This document shows, in pieces, positions 10,788 to 19,230 of a stretch of DNA of 64,000 nt. The notes below the pieces were generated by a model. It had not been told where the DNA came from. It searched no databases and was given only the letters and a program-made list of their open reading frames with translations. Source of the stretch: Brevundimonas sp. SL130. Lineage in GTDB: Bacteria > Pseudomonadota > Alphaproteobacteria > Caulobacterales > Caulobacteraceae. The stretch is from positions 1,922,001 through 1,986,000 of the forward strand of contig NZ_CP113064.1 of assembly GCF_026625805.1 (NCBI RefSeq), given 5' to 3'. Numbering within the stretch: the stretch's first letter is position 1; every line of letters starts with the position of its first letter. The position numbers and the translations under genes are program-made.

Positions 10788-11219
10788 TTGGCCAAGAGCG
10801 CCGACGCCTTCCGCACCATTTCCGAGGCGGCCGAGGAGGTCGGGGCGCCCCAGCATGTGCTGCGGTTCTGGGAGACCAAGTTCACCTTCGTGACCCCGGT
10901 CAAGCGGGCCGGGGGACGGCGATTCTATCGCCCCCAGGACATTACGGTGCTGAAAGCCGTGCGGCGGTTGCTGCATGACGACGGCCTGACGATCCGCGGG
11001 GTCCAGCGCCTGTACAAGGAGCAGGGGCTGAAGAAGCTGGTCGGCGCCGAAGCGGCCGCCTTGATCGAGGATGGCGAGACCTTCGCCGTGCGCGCCGTCC
11101 CGGCCCCGAGCGCGGGGCGAGGCGAACATGCGGATTTGCAGGGCGTTCTGGCCGATCTCGAGCAGGCGAAGGCCCGTCTGGACGCCGTCCTGTCGCGGCC
11201 GGTGGAAAAGTCGTTTTAG
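10788..11219 (+). CDS. MerR-family transcriptional regulator
   Basis: A 143-residue DNA-binding protein. The N-terminal winged helix-turn-helix reads TISEAAEEVGAPQHVLRFWE, then GGRRFYRPQDI and LLHDDGLTIRGVQRLYKEQG (about residues 10-80), the MerR pattern. There are no cysteines suited to metal sensing. The C-terminal 60 residues form a probable coiled coil (LQGVLADLEQAKARLDAVL) for dimerisation. The start is TTG 10788, five bases after the ihfA stop; no better start is in frame. This ihfA-merR pairing recurs in alphaproteobacteria. The target is unknown. Confidence 0.85.
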   Translation: MAKSADAFRTISEAAEEVGAPQHVLRFWETKFTFVTPVKRAGGRRFYRPQDITVLKAVRRLLHDDGLTIRGVQRLYKEQGLKKLVGAEAAALIEDGETFAVRAVPAPSAGRGEHADLQGVLADLEQAKARLDAVLSRPVEKSF

Positions 11220-11260
11220 CGTTTGCGGTCAACGGTTCCCCCGTCTATAGGGAGCGCCTT

Positions 11261-11337
<77 letters not shown>

Positions 11338-11363
11338 TCTTCCCCAAAGAAGACGGTTGGTTG

Positions 11364-11390
11364 AAGGGGTCGCTCTCGGGCGGCCCCTTT
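11364..11390 (+). terminator. Terminator-like hairpin after tRNA-Pro
   Basis: AAGGGGTCGC pairs with GCGGCCCCTT (one T-G pair) around a TCTCGG loop and is followed by a short T run. It lies 27 bases after the tRNA. A second GC-rich hairpin (GCCGCAG/CTGCGGC) sits at 11423-11442. Nothing else was seen before 11535. Confidence 0.7.
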
Positions 11391-11534
11391 GCAATTGGAC
11401 CTAGGGGCGCATATGGGGCGCAGCCGCAGGGCGGGCTGCGGCCGGTTTCCTGGATCAGGGCGAGGCATCGCTGTGCAGGCTTGGTCGAGATGATGCGCAT
11501 CGCGGAAATCAAGCCGCAGCGGTTCAGCAGGCGG

Positions 11535-12320
11535 TCACCCGCCCAAGGTGACGGTGGTCATGCTGAGCGAGCCGTGTTCGATGTGGTCCGGTAAGAAAAT
11601 GGGCGTGTCGCCCGGCAGACGCGCGCCCAGAACATAGAGCAGCGGCCAATAGTGCTCCGGCGTCGGGATGGAGCGTCCAGCGGGTTCGCCTTGGCTTTCG
11701 TAATCGACGGCCTGTTCCGGGGTGTCGGCGAGAATTGCGTTGCGGATATGATCGTTGAACGTCTTCGCCCAAGGGTAGGGCGCACAGTTCTGATCGCCCC
11801 AGTTCATGGCCGGCAGGTTGTGGACGATGTTGCCGGTGCCGATGATCAGGACGCCTTCATCACGCAGAGGCGCCAGACGGCGGCCCAGTTCGAAATGCCA
11901 GGCCGGAGTCTGAGTCACGTCCATGCTGAGTTGGACGACAGGGACATCTGCGTCAGGATAGGCCTTGCAAAGAACCGACCAGGTTCCGTGGTCCAACCCC
12001 CAGGACTGGACGTCCAAGGCGACGGGTATGGGCGAAAGAATCTCGCGCACGCGGGCGGCGAGCTCCGGCGATCCGGGCGCCGGATAGCGAACATCGAACA
12101 GGGCTTGAGGGAAGGCCCCGAAGTCGTGGATGGTCCGGGGACTTGGCATGGCCGTGACGGCCGTACCCGTCGTTTCCCAGTGCGCTGAGATACATAATAT
12201 GGCCCGAGGTTTGCCGATCCGTTCGCCTATGGCCGCCCAGGTCCGGGTTACGTCATTGTCCTGAAGGGCGATCATCGGGCTCCCGTGACCGAAGAAGACG
12301 ACGGGCAGACGCTGGTTCAT
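11535..12320 (-). CDS. ygiD: Class III extradiol dioxygenase, DODA/YgiD type
   Basis: Belongs to the LigB-fold family of 4,5-DOPA dioxygenases, which open catechol rings with a mononuclear metal. In 261 residues the expected ligands are present: His12 in FGHGSP, His47 in SAHWE, and His223 in PTPEHYWPLL. The nearby GTGNIVHN and SWGLDHGTW histidines also match the family. It stands alone on the minus strand, divergent from the VOC gene. Many YgiD proteins have no known physiological substrate. At the island edge it could be either a housekeeping gene or a ring-cleavage step for the island pathway. Confidence 0.85.
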   Translation of the reverse strand: MNQRLPVVFFGHGSPMIALQDNDVTRTWAAIGERIGKPRAILCISAHWETTGTAVTAMPSPRTIHDFGAFPQALFDVRYPAPGSPELAARVREILSPIPVALDVQSWGLDHGTWSVLCKAYPDADVPVVQLSMDVTQTPAWHFELGRRLAPLRDEGVLIIGTGNIVHNLPAMNWGDQNCAPYPWAKTFNDHIRNAILADTPEQAVDYESQGEPAGRSIPTPEHYWPLLYVLGARLPGDTPIFLPDHIEHGSLSMTTVTLGG

Positions 12321-12490
12321 GGGAAGATTCCGAACGGGTTGAGGATCAAGACCTATCGGTGACCGGGGGCTGGAATCTTGCGGCTGGGCGCACTCAGATT
12401 TGGCGACAATCCTGCGGGCGCTTCAGGCCAAGACGATGAGGGGCGGGCGTGGTGAAGATTTGTTCGCCGGTCGGTGTTCGGCCGGAAGCG

Positions 12491-12994
12491 ATGGAGTTCC
12501 GCGTGCCTAAACCCAACACCCTCATTTTCGTCGATCTGGCCTCGGACGATCCTTCGGCGGCGGGTCGATTCTATGCTGAGGTCTTCGGCTGGGAGAATGA
12601 CGCCCGGCCCGAAGGAATTTATCATCGGATGGTGCCGGGCGGCCACTTTGCCGATCCGGATGGCCAGCCCAGTCAGATCGGCAATCTCCATCTCGGGGTC
12701 TTCGATGCGTCCAATGCGCGGCCTCATCCCCAGGCTGCCGGCGTGGCGCCGCGCGGCCTTAGCCTTGAGGGGCGCAAGGCGCGGATCTGGGTGCTGGTCA
12801 GCGACGACGACACACCCGAACGCATCTTGGAAGCCGCCGTCGAGCGCGGGGCGGTGGAACTGTGGCGCAATCATTATTGGGCCGAGTTCAATGGCTATAA
12901 TCACGCCTTCCGTGACCCGTGGGGCAACGAGATACTGCTGTGGTGCAAGGCGGGCCCCAATCCCGCCGTGCCGGATCATTTTACCCGCGAGTAG
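12491..12994 (+). CDS. VOC-family (glyoxalase/bleomycin resistance fold) protein
   Basis: A 167-residue protein with two beta-alpha-beta-beta-beta units. The first holds IFVDLASDDPSAAGRFYAEV, the classic VOC opening; the second ends in NHAFRDPWGNEILLW. Possible metal ligands are His and Glu in these motifs. VOC proteins range from dioxygenases to isomerases and resistance proteins, so the reaction is not assigned. The only plus-strand gene in the left part of the island; it converges on the flavin reductase. ATG 12491 is preferred; a GTG at 12449 would add 14 residues without family support. Confidence 0.75.
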   Translation: MEFRVPKPNTLIFVDLASDDPSAAGRFYAEVFGWENDARPEGIYHRMVPGGHFADPDGQPSQIGNLHLGVFDASNARPHPQAAGVAPRGLSLEGRKARIWVLVSDDDTPERILEAAVERGAVELWRNHYWAEFNGYNHAFRDPWGNEILLWCKAGPNPAVPDHFTRE

Positions 12995-13010
12995 GGCGGC
13001 GGCGCGAGGC

Positions 13011-13523
13011 TCAGGCCGGGGGCAGGTGCGAAAGCCGCCCTCGGCCATACACCAGGGGCGCGAGGTTCGGATCGACCTGGATGTGTTCGGGATGCCCGAT
13101 GAGTATGGTGTGGTCGCCGCCGGGCAGACGGTCGTGCAGCCGGCACTGGAGCGCGGCGACGCAATGGCGGAGCACAGGCGTTCCGTCCGGGGCTTGATCG
13201 AAGGCCACGCCGTTGAAACGGGCGTCCGCCTCTGTCCCGGAACGGCCGAAGCCATAGGCGAGGTCTTCTTGGCCGGCGCCGAGAATGTTGACGCAGAACC
13301 GTCCGCTCTTGAGCACGGCGCTCAGTGTGCGGCTGGAAGAGGCTAGGCAAACCAAGACAAGGGGGGGCGACAGAGACAGCGAGGTGAAGGCGCTGACCGT
13401 CGTGCCGTGGAGTTGTCCGTGGACGCAGGTGGTGATGACGGTCACCCCGGATGGGAAGCTGGCCATCGCGGCGCGAAAGCGCGCGGCGTCGACCGGAGCG
13501 TCAGGGGACAGGATTTCAGTCAT
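13011..13523 (-). CDS. Flavin reductase-like FMN-binding protein (RutF/HpaC type)
   Basis: Split-barrel flavin reductase that would use NAD(P)H to supply reduced FMN to a partner monooxygenase. The 170 residues show FRAAMASFPSGVTVITT, TTVSAFTSLSLSPPLVLVCL, RFCVNIL and GDHTILIGHPEHI, the family order. ATG 13523 overlaps the M20 gene stop (ATGA), so the two are translationally coupled. The likely client is the RutA-like monooxygenase at 16954-18059 in the same strand block. The RutA-RutF pairing in the uracil pathway supports this. Confidence 0.88.
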   Translation of the reverse strand: MTEILSPDAPVDAARFRAAMASFPSGVTVITTCVHGQLHGTTVSAFTSLSLSPPLVLVCLASSSRTLSAVLKSGRFCVNILGAGQEDLAYGFGRSGTEADARFNGVAFDQAPDGTPVLRHCVAALQCRLHDRLPGGDHTILIGHPEHIQVDPNLAPLVYGRGRLSHLPPA

Positions 13524-14830
13524 GCGACCCGCCCGCACAGCGCCAAGGCCGCCAAGGCGTAGATCCGGGTGCAGGCGACCAGGTCATCGACGCTGGGGCG
13601 CCAGCGAACCGGTCCCATTGTCACGGAAGGAATACGGTTCAGATTGAACACATTATGATCTCGCCACATGCTGGAATAGACGGTGTGGCCGATCGGCAAG
13701 GGCGCGCCGCGCACCGAGACGTGGGCCATGTCCAAGGCGGCTCTCAGCGGCTGGACCGCGACCGGATCGGCCTCTGCGCCCGCGCGGAAGACATAGGGAC
13801 GAACGTCGCAGTTCTCGACGCCTGCCGCACGCAGCACGGCCTTGAGTTCCCGGTCCACGGCTCCGATCGTCTGGCGAGGCCCCATATTGACGTCTAGATA
13901 GATTGAGCAAACCTCGCTGGAGGCGCCGATGGCCTGGGGGTTGCCGCCCCTGATCGCGCAGACCTGGACCTTGGGGGTGACGACGCCGCCGCCCTCGCTC
14001 TCGTAGGTATGCCGCTTTTCGTACGCCTGGGCCCAGGCGTTCACCGCCTCGATCACCCCGCCCATGCGCACGATCGGATTCAGACTCGCCGTCTGGGTCT
14101 CGTGATCGAGAATGGGCGTGAACAGCGCCTCGCCGTACAATGTGACCTTGAAGTAGGCATAGCCGCAGGCTGCCCAGTTCAGGCCGAAATCTGTGCCCTC
14201 GGCCGATATTGCGAAATCCGGCGCCACCCCGCCGTGCGCCAACATGTAGGCGGCGCCGAGCTCCTTGCCGATATTGGCCACGCCTTGATGTTCGTCGACC
14301 GGTTCCGGGCCGATCTCGCCCGGGCAGGCGGTCAGATACAAGGTTCCGGCCAGCTTGAAGCCGGCGGCTTTCAGCGCCTTGGCGGCCATAATGAAGCAGA
14401 CCATCGGCCCACGATCATTGCCGACCGCATAGCCGAAGAAGACCTCATCCTCGAGCCACGCCTGCAGCCACTGAGGATCCGCTACTGTCCCCGGGCGGTA
14501 GGTATGGTGATCCACGGGTTCGTAGAAGGGGCTTTCGGTATCCAAATGGCTTGAGAACAGAAGATTGGGGCCCTCGCCATCGCCGCCGAACCGGCCGACG
14601 ACATTGAATCGGTCCTCGACCAAGGCGACCTTTTCGGGGGCGAAGCCTTCTTCGGTCATCCAGTCGAAGACATACTGGCCAGCCTCCCGTTCACGCCGGG
14701 TCGGGCTGGGGATGTTGCAGAGTTCTAGGACACGCCGAACCAGTTCGTCACGGTCGATGGCGGCGTCGATGGCGGCGATGTCGTCTGCGTTGAACAGATC
14801 CAGCGAAAAGGGAATGGCGGGGTCTGACAT
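13520..14830 (-). CDS. M20-family metallohydrolase homologue with an altered active site
   Basis: The fold is that of M20 peptidases and amidohydrolases (436 residues). The first metal motif is intact: SSHLDTESP and the aspartate of VGNDRGP. In the next motif, where relatives have Glu-Glu (catalytic base plus ligand), the protein reads CPGEIG, losing the base. The C-terminal ligand histidine of the usual GxGxxxH region is replaced (VTMGPVRWRPSVDDL). These losses are judged by eye against carboxypeptidase G2-like enzymes. It may bind or act on an amide by other means. It lies 8 bases after the MFS gene and is coupled to the flavin reductase. Confidence 0.75.
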   Translation of the reverse strand: MSDPAIPFSLDLFNADDIAAIDAAIDRDELVRRVLELCNIPSPTRREREAGQYVFDWMTEEGFAPEKVALVEDRFNVVGRFGGDGEGPNLLFSSHLDTESPFYEPVDHHTYRPGTVADPQWLQAWLEDEVFFGYAVGNDRGPMVCFIMAAKALKAAGFKLAGTLYLTACPGEIGPEPVDEHQGVANIGKELGAAYMLAHGGVAPDFAISAEGTDFGLNWAACGYAYFKVTLYGEALFTPILDHETQTASLNPIVRMGGVIEAVNAWAQAYEKRHTYESEGGGVVTPKVQVCAIRGGNPQAIGASSEVCSIYLDVNMGPRQTIGAVDRELKAVLRAAGVENCDVRPYVFRAGAEADPVAVQPLRAALDMAHVSVRGAPLPIGHTVYSSMWRDHNVFNLNRIPSVTMGPVRWRPSVDDLVACTRIYALAALALCGRVA

Positions 14831-14838
14831 CTATCCAA

Positions 14839-16122
14839 CTATTCTGCAGCCGGAAGTATGGCGGCTTCAAGGGGGGCGGTGGTCGAAGCGGTTGTGTCCG
14901 CGTCGACGCCGGCTTCGGGGTTCGGCTGGTGCATGAACAGCAGGCTGCTGACGCCGACGAGAGCCAGCAGTACGGCCAGAACCATGAAGACGGGGATGAA
15001 GCCGCCGGTCTCGTCAGCGACCCAACCGGCCACGATCGGGCCGAGCACCGCAAATGTGGTGGCCATGGTCGCCATCGCCACCATCTCGCCCGCGATGGCG
15101 CTGCCGAAGTAGCGCAGGAGCAGGATGTGGGCGCTGAGCCAGGACATGCCCCAGCCGACGCCGAAGATCAGGGCGAAGCCATAGGCGAGGGACGGCGTTG
15201 TCGTAACGCAGAGGATCATGATGGCGACGCTCTGTAGGAGCAGGCCGCCGACCAGCAGTCCCTTGGGACTGGTCTTTTCGCTGAGGGCGCCGGTGAACCC
15301 CTTGGCGAGGGTTCCGGTTAGGGCCAGCAGGCTCATGGCGACGGCGCCGGGCGCAGCGCCTCCGCCCAGGCCGGCGACGTGGGTGACGAGGACCGAGTGC
15401 ATGGTGGTGACAACCGTCTGGACCACGATCATGGCTAAGGCCAGGAATAGAAAGGACGGGGTGCGCAGGGCTGCGGACACCGTCCAGGGCCGGGGCGACT
15501 CGATCTCGATGCCGCCGGCTCCGGCTGCCTTGACCTGGTCGGTGGTCTCGACCTTGACCGCGTCGCGGACGCAGACGAGGCAGATGAGGCCGATGATCGC
15601 TGCGAAGACCGCCATGACCACCCAATGCACGCGCCAACTGCCGGACAGGGCGACGATGCCGCCGACAATCAGCGGGCCCACGACCCCGCCGAAGGCGCCC
15701 GCCATGAAGTAGAAGCCGACCCAGCGCGAGGCGGTCTTGGGAAACCAGGTGGCGAGCAGATAGACCGCCGGCGCCGGGGCGACCAGCGAGAAGCCCACGC
15801 CCATCAGGGTGGTCGCCAGGAAGAAGAGGTAGATGTGCTGGATGATCGAGGCGAGGCCAAACCCAAGCGCCAGCACCAGTCCGCCTAGGAACATGGTCCA
15901 GCGCGAGCCGACGAATTTCATCAGCAGCGGTGGAAGTGGACTGCTAAGCCCGCAGGCTAGGCCGAGGCAAGCGAAGCTGAAGCCGGCGGCGGCCTGTGAC
16001 CAGTGTAGCTCTTCGACCATTGTGTAGAGCACATAGCCGAGGGAGGTGAAGGTGGTCGCTGTGACGAAGAAGAATCCCAAAGAAACCGCGAACATGACCA
16101 GATATTTGCACGCCATCTTCAT
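14839..16122 (-). CDS. MFS transporter
   Basis: Inner-membrane carrier of 427 residues with 12 predicted helices in two six-helix halves, joined by a hydrophilic loop around residues 200-225 (TTDQVKAAGAGGIEIESPRPW). It resembles the monocarboxylate/oxalate-formate antiporter branch by general pattern (LGYVLYTMVEELHWSQAAAGFSF at the first loop). It is the first gene of a three-gene unit with the M20 homologue and flavin reductase, so it likely imports or exports that pathway's acid or amide intermediate. Substrate unknown. Confidence 0.82.
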   Translation of the reverse strand: MKMACKYLVMFAVSLGFFFVTATTFTSLGYVLYTMVEELHWSQAAAGFSFACLGLACGLSSPLPPLLMKFVGSRWTMFLGGLVLALGFGLASIIQHIYLFFLATTLMGVGFSLVAPAPAVYLLATWFPKTASRWVGFYFMAGAFGGVVGPLIVGGIVALSGSWRVHWVVMAVFAAIIGLICLVCVRDAVKVETTDQVKAAGAGGIEIESPRPWTVSAALRTPSFLFLALAMIVVQTVVTTMHSVLVTHVAGLGGGAAPGAVAMSLLALTGTLAKGFTGALSEKTSPKGLLVGGLLLQSVAIMILCVTTTPSLAYGFALIFGVGWGMSWLSAHILLLRYFGSAIAGEMVAMATMATTFAVLGPIVAGWVADETGGFIPVFMVLAVLLALVGVSSLLFMHQPNPEAGVDADTTASTTAPLEAAILPAAE

Positions 16123-16282
16123 TCCTCGGATTGGGGCGGCGGGTGGACACCCGACGCGGTTGCCTAAAATTGTGGACAGGAGCTACGCCATCCTGATCCC
16201 CACTCTCCGCCGTCTTTGGTTGGACCGCTTGATCGGCAGCGCCACTTGAGTTGCGGCTGGGCGAACTTGGCGGGTCGCGGGC

Positions 16283-16954
16283 CTAGGCTGGAGCCCATGC
16301 CGCACGCACGTCGTCGGTCAGGACGGGCAGGGCGAAATTCTTGGTCATGATGCTCATCGCCGCCCGGTGCACAGCCAATTCGTAAGCGGCGCAGGCATCG
16401 TCCACGACGAAGACGTTGAACTGGTGATGGAAGGCGTCACGCGCGGTGGAGTCGATACAGCAATCGGTGGTGAAGCCGGCGACGACCACAGTTTCGATCC
16501 CCCGCGCCCGCAGTTGCAGATTCAAATCCGTGCCGGAGAAGCTGGAATAGAGTAATTTCTCGATGTGGATGTCGCCGTCCTGCGGCTGGATTGTCCTGTA
16601 GTAGTCGGCGCCGACCTCGCCGGCCCGACACAGTTCCAGGGCGTCATCGCCATAGCCGCGTCTCTGCATCAACAGTTGCAGCGCCTGGCTGTCGCTGCGC
16701 TTGCGGGTGACGACGCGGATCAGGACGACCGGCACGCCTGCGGTCCGCGCACTGTCCATCAGTGACGTGATCCGCGCCAAGGCCGGCTCGAGCGCCGACA
16801 TGTCGACGCCCGACCGCCCCAGGACGCCGTCCTGGGCCACGAAGTCGTTCTGGACATCGACGATCAGCAGGGCTGTGCTGGCGGGGGGGATCATCCCGAC
16901 CAGATCTGCGCTGGGGACTGTGACGATGGAGAATGGATCGGGCGCGTTGTCCAT
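16283..16954 (-). CDS. Isochorismatase-family amidohydrolase (RutB-like)
   Basis: Cysteine hydrolase of 223 residues that should cleave a C-N amide or carbamoyl bond. The Asp-Lys-Cys triad is visible: Asp33 in LLIVDVQNDF, Lys133 in IEKLLYSSF, and Cys166 in TTDCCIDSTARDA. A cis-peptide VAGF precedes the nucleophile. Its ATG overlaps the stop of the RutA-like gene (TGATG), the same enzyme order as RutA-RutB of uracil breakdown, where RutB hydrolyses the ring-opened product. Related activities include biuret, maleamate and N-carbamoylsarcosine hydrolysis, so the exact substrate is open. Confidence 0.85.
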   Translation of the reverse strand: MDNAPDPFSIVTVPSADLVGMIPPASTALLIVDVQNDFVAQDGVLGRSGVDMSALEPALARITSLMDSARTAGVPVVLIRVVTRKRSDSQALQLLMQRRGYGDDALELCRAGEVGADYYRTIQPQDGDIHIEKLLYSSFSGTDLNLQLRARGIETVVVAGFTTDCCIDSTARDAFHHQFNVFVVDDACAAYELAVHRAAMSIMTKNFALPVLTDDVRAAWAPA

Positions 16955-18059
16955 CAGGCGGCCTGTTCCGGAAAGCGAGCGCGTACCAGCGGCAGCACCT
17001 TTTCGGCGAAGAGCGGCAAGCCCGTCAGGTAGTCAGGGAAGATCAGCATCAGCCCGTCCAGGTCCGCCTTGTCGAGAAGGGTGATCAGCTTTTCGGCTAT
17101 GGTCTCGGCCGAGCCGACGGCGTGTTCGCTGATGAAGCCGCTTCGCGCCTTCTTCACGAAGACGTTCTCCTTGCCGATCTCGCTGTCGAGGAAACCGTAG
17201 GCGCGCATCATGCCGTGCAGGGCGCCCTCGTCGAAGCCGGCGCGATAGGACTCGGCGGTGGCTGCGGCGGCTTCGTCCGTGTCGCCGATCACCAGGTTGA
17301 TCATCGTATAGGTCTTGATGGTCTTGCCGACGTCCTTGGCCATCTGCTTGGCCTTGCGGCTGTTGGCGGCGAGTTCATCGACCGTCGCCCCGCCCAGGAA
17401 GATTGCGTCCATCTCCTCGATCGAGAACTTCATGCCGCGTGACGAGGTGCCGGCGCAGACCAGGAAAGGACGGGGATCGCTGACGGCTTGGGATCGCTCT
17501 GGCAGTCCTTCAGCTGGAAATACTTGCCGTCATGTGTGACGCTGGGTTCGGACCAAAGCCGCTTGATCACATGGACCCACTCCTCGGCGAAGGCGTAGCG
17601 CTCGTCATGACCCAGATCGTCGCGCCAGGCGCCCATTTGTTCGAACTCGTCCTTGAACGAGCCGCTGACCACATTGAGTCCGGCGCGGCCGCCGCTGACA
17701 TGGTCCAGGGTGGTCATCATCTTGGCGGTGACCGCAGGGTTTTGTAGCAGAGTATGGACGGTGGCCCAGACTTTTACGCGGCTGGTGACGGCAGCCAAGG
17801 CCGCCATCAGGATCTGTGACTCCATCGAATAGCGCCAATGCTCCGTCGCGCCGCCGAAGCCGCGCAGTTTCGACATGGCCATGATGAAATCGAGGCCATG
17901 GAGTTCGGCCAATTCGGCGACCTTGCGGTTGTAGGCGTAGGAGCCGTCCAGGGGCGGCGTGGAGGAGGAGATGATCCAGCCGCCGTTTGCGATCGGCATG
18001 AAGACACCGAGGTCCTTGCCGCCGAGGTCGGAGGGGAGGTGGGTGGAGGTCGTGGTCAT
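16954..18059 (-). pseudogene. RutA-like FMN-dependent monooxygenase, split by a one-base frameshift
   Basis: Luciferase-like flavin monooxygenase closely patterned on RutA: GVFMPIANGGWIIS, MSKLRGFGG, LAAVTSRVKVWATV and GRAGLNVVSGSFKDEFEQMG all fit. Reading from ATG 18059, the frame breaks after DCQSDPKPSAIP and stops at 17430. The continuation (RPFLVCAGTSSRG, then MKFSIEEMD) is in another frame and runs to 16954. One extra C in the C4 tract (GGGG on the plus strand, 17472-17475) would restore a 369-residue protein, close to E. coli RutA's 363. The stop and the next in-frame ATG overlap (ATGA), so two coupled fragments are also possible. A sequencing error is equally possible. Confidence 0.85.
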
Positions 18060-18349
18060 TGCGTCAGGTCCGCGTGGTGCGCCGACGGATCGCTGGCCGG
18101 AAATGAAGGTCGGACAGGCGCGGTCGGCGGAGAGAAATGGATCGTCCGACAGCCCCGGACCATCGGGCCCGGCCATCGGATAGTGTCGCCAAGGTCTCGT
18201 TCGCCAAAGCCGCCTGCCCGAGCGAAGGCTCAGACTACCGGCTTATCCATGGGCGGGCTCCTCGCCAGTCCGAAAGTGGTCATATTCATTGAGGCAGGTC
18301 AGGGATCCAATCTTGACCCTGGGCGCACGCAGTTTTGTCGGCGGCGGGC

Positions 18350-19195
18350 TCAGGCCTTTTCGGCGTCCGCGAAGTCGGTGCTGATCGACAGGGTTTCCCA
18401 ACACGCGGTCTCCGCCAGTTGAGCGTTCAGCTTGCCGCGCAGATAGCTGACGGCGTCGGCGCCCAGGAGCAGACGCAGAGGCGGTTGTTCCGCGTCGAGC
18501 GCCGACAGGATCGCCTGGGCTGCACGGACGGGATCGCCTCTCTCGTGACCCGTATGGCTTTCCAGTATGCGCTTGCAGTCCGCTAGGACTGTGCCCTCGT
18601 AGTCGGCGATGGGGGCTCCGGCCTCGAAGCGCGACCGCCCGGCGAAGTCTGTGCGGAAACCGCCCGGCTCGACCATCATGACGCTGACGCCGAAGGGCGC
18701 GACTTCCTGCGCCAAGGTCTCGGTGATGCCTTCCAGCGCGAATTTGCTGCCGGAGTAGACACCCAGGCTTGGCCAGCCGACTAGGCCGGACACCGAGGTG
18801 ACATTGACGATCGTGCCGGACCTGCGGTCACGCATTGCGGGCAGTACGGCCTGAATGACCGTGACGGGACCAAAGACATTGACCTCGAACTGGGCGCGCA
18901 TCTCGGCTGAGGATGCCTCTTCGACGCCCGAGACCAGCCCGTAGCCGGCGTTGTTGACCAGGATGTCTATCGCGCCATGAGTGTTCGCGACGGCGGCCAC
19001 CGTCGCCTTCACCGCAGCGGGGTCGAGCACATCCATGATGAAGCCGTGGGCGCGTTCGGGCGACAGGGCCTCGAACCGCGCCACCGCCTCGGGGTTGCGA
19101 ACAGTGCCGGCGACGCGGTCGCCGCGATTCAGGGCGGCCTGGGCCAGGGCGCGGCCGAGGCCGGAACTGACTCCCGTGATCAGCCAGGTTTTCAT
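18350..19195 (-). CDS. Short-chain dehydrogenase/reductase
   Basis: NAD(P)-dependent oxidoreductase of 281 residues with the classical Rossmann motif TGVSSGLG (residues 7-14), NNAGYG, the catalytic serine in VTSVSG and YSGSK (Tyr-x-x-x-Lys). After the SDR core, a C-terminal extension (DAEQPPLRLLLGADAVSYL) resembles the 'classical extended tail' subgroup often named oxidoreductase YbbO-like. ATG 19195 fits the conserved start MKTWLITG. It lies 35 bases downstream of the TauD gene, so both probably share a transcript. Substrate unknown. Confidence 0.88.
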   Translation of the reverse strand: MKTWLITGVSSGLGRALAQAALNRGDRVAGTVRNPEAVARFEALSPERAHGFIMDVLDPAAVKATVAAVANTHGAIDILVNNAGYGLVSGVEEASSAEMRAQFEVNVFGPVTVIQAVLPAMRDRRSGTIVNVTSVSGLVGWPSLGVYSGSKFALEGITETLAQEVAPFGVSVMMVEPGGFRTDFAGRSRFEAGAPIADYEGTVLADCKRILESHTGHERGDPVRAAQAILSALDAEQPPLRLLLGADAVSYLRGKLNAQLAETACWETLSISTDFADAEKA

Positions 19196-19230
19196 GAAGT
19201 CGTCCGATCCGTCTGAAGAGGGGGAACGGG

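Noticed and set aside
16954..17433. Separate 159-residue gene starting MKFSIEEMD
   Set aside because: It is the C-terminal third of the RutA-like monooxygenase after a frameshift, not an independent family.
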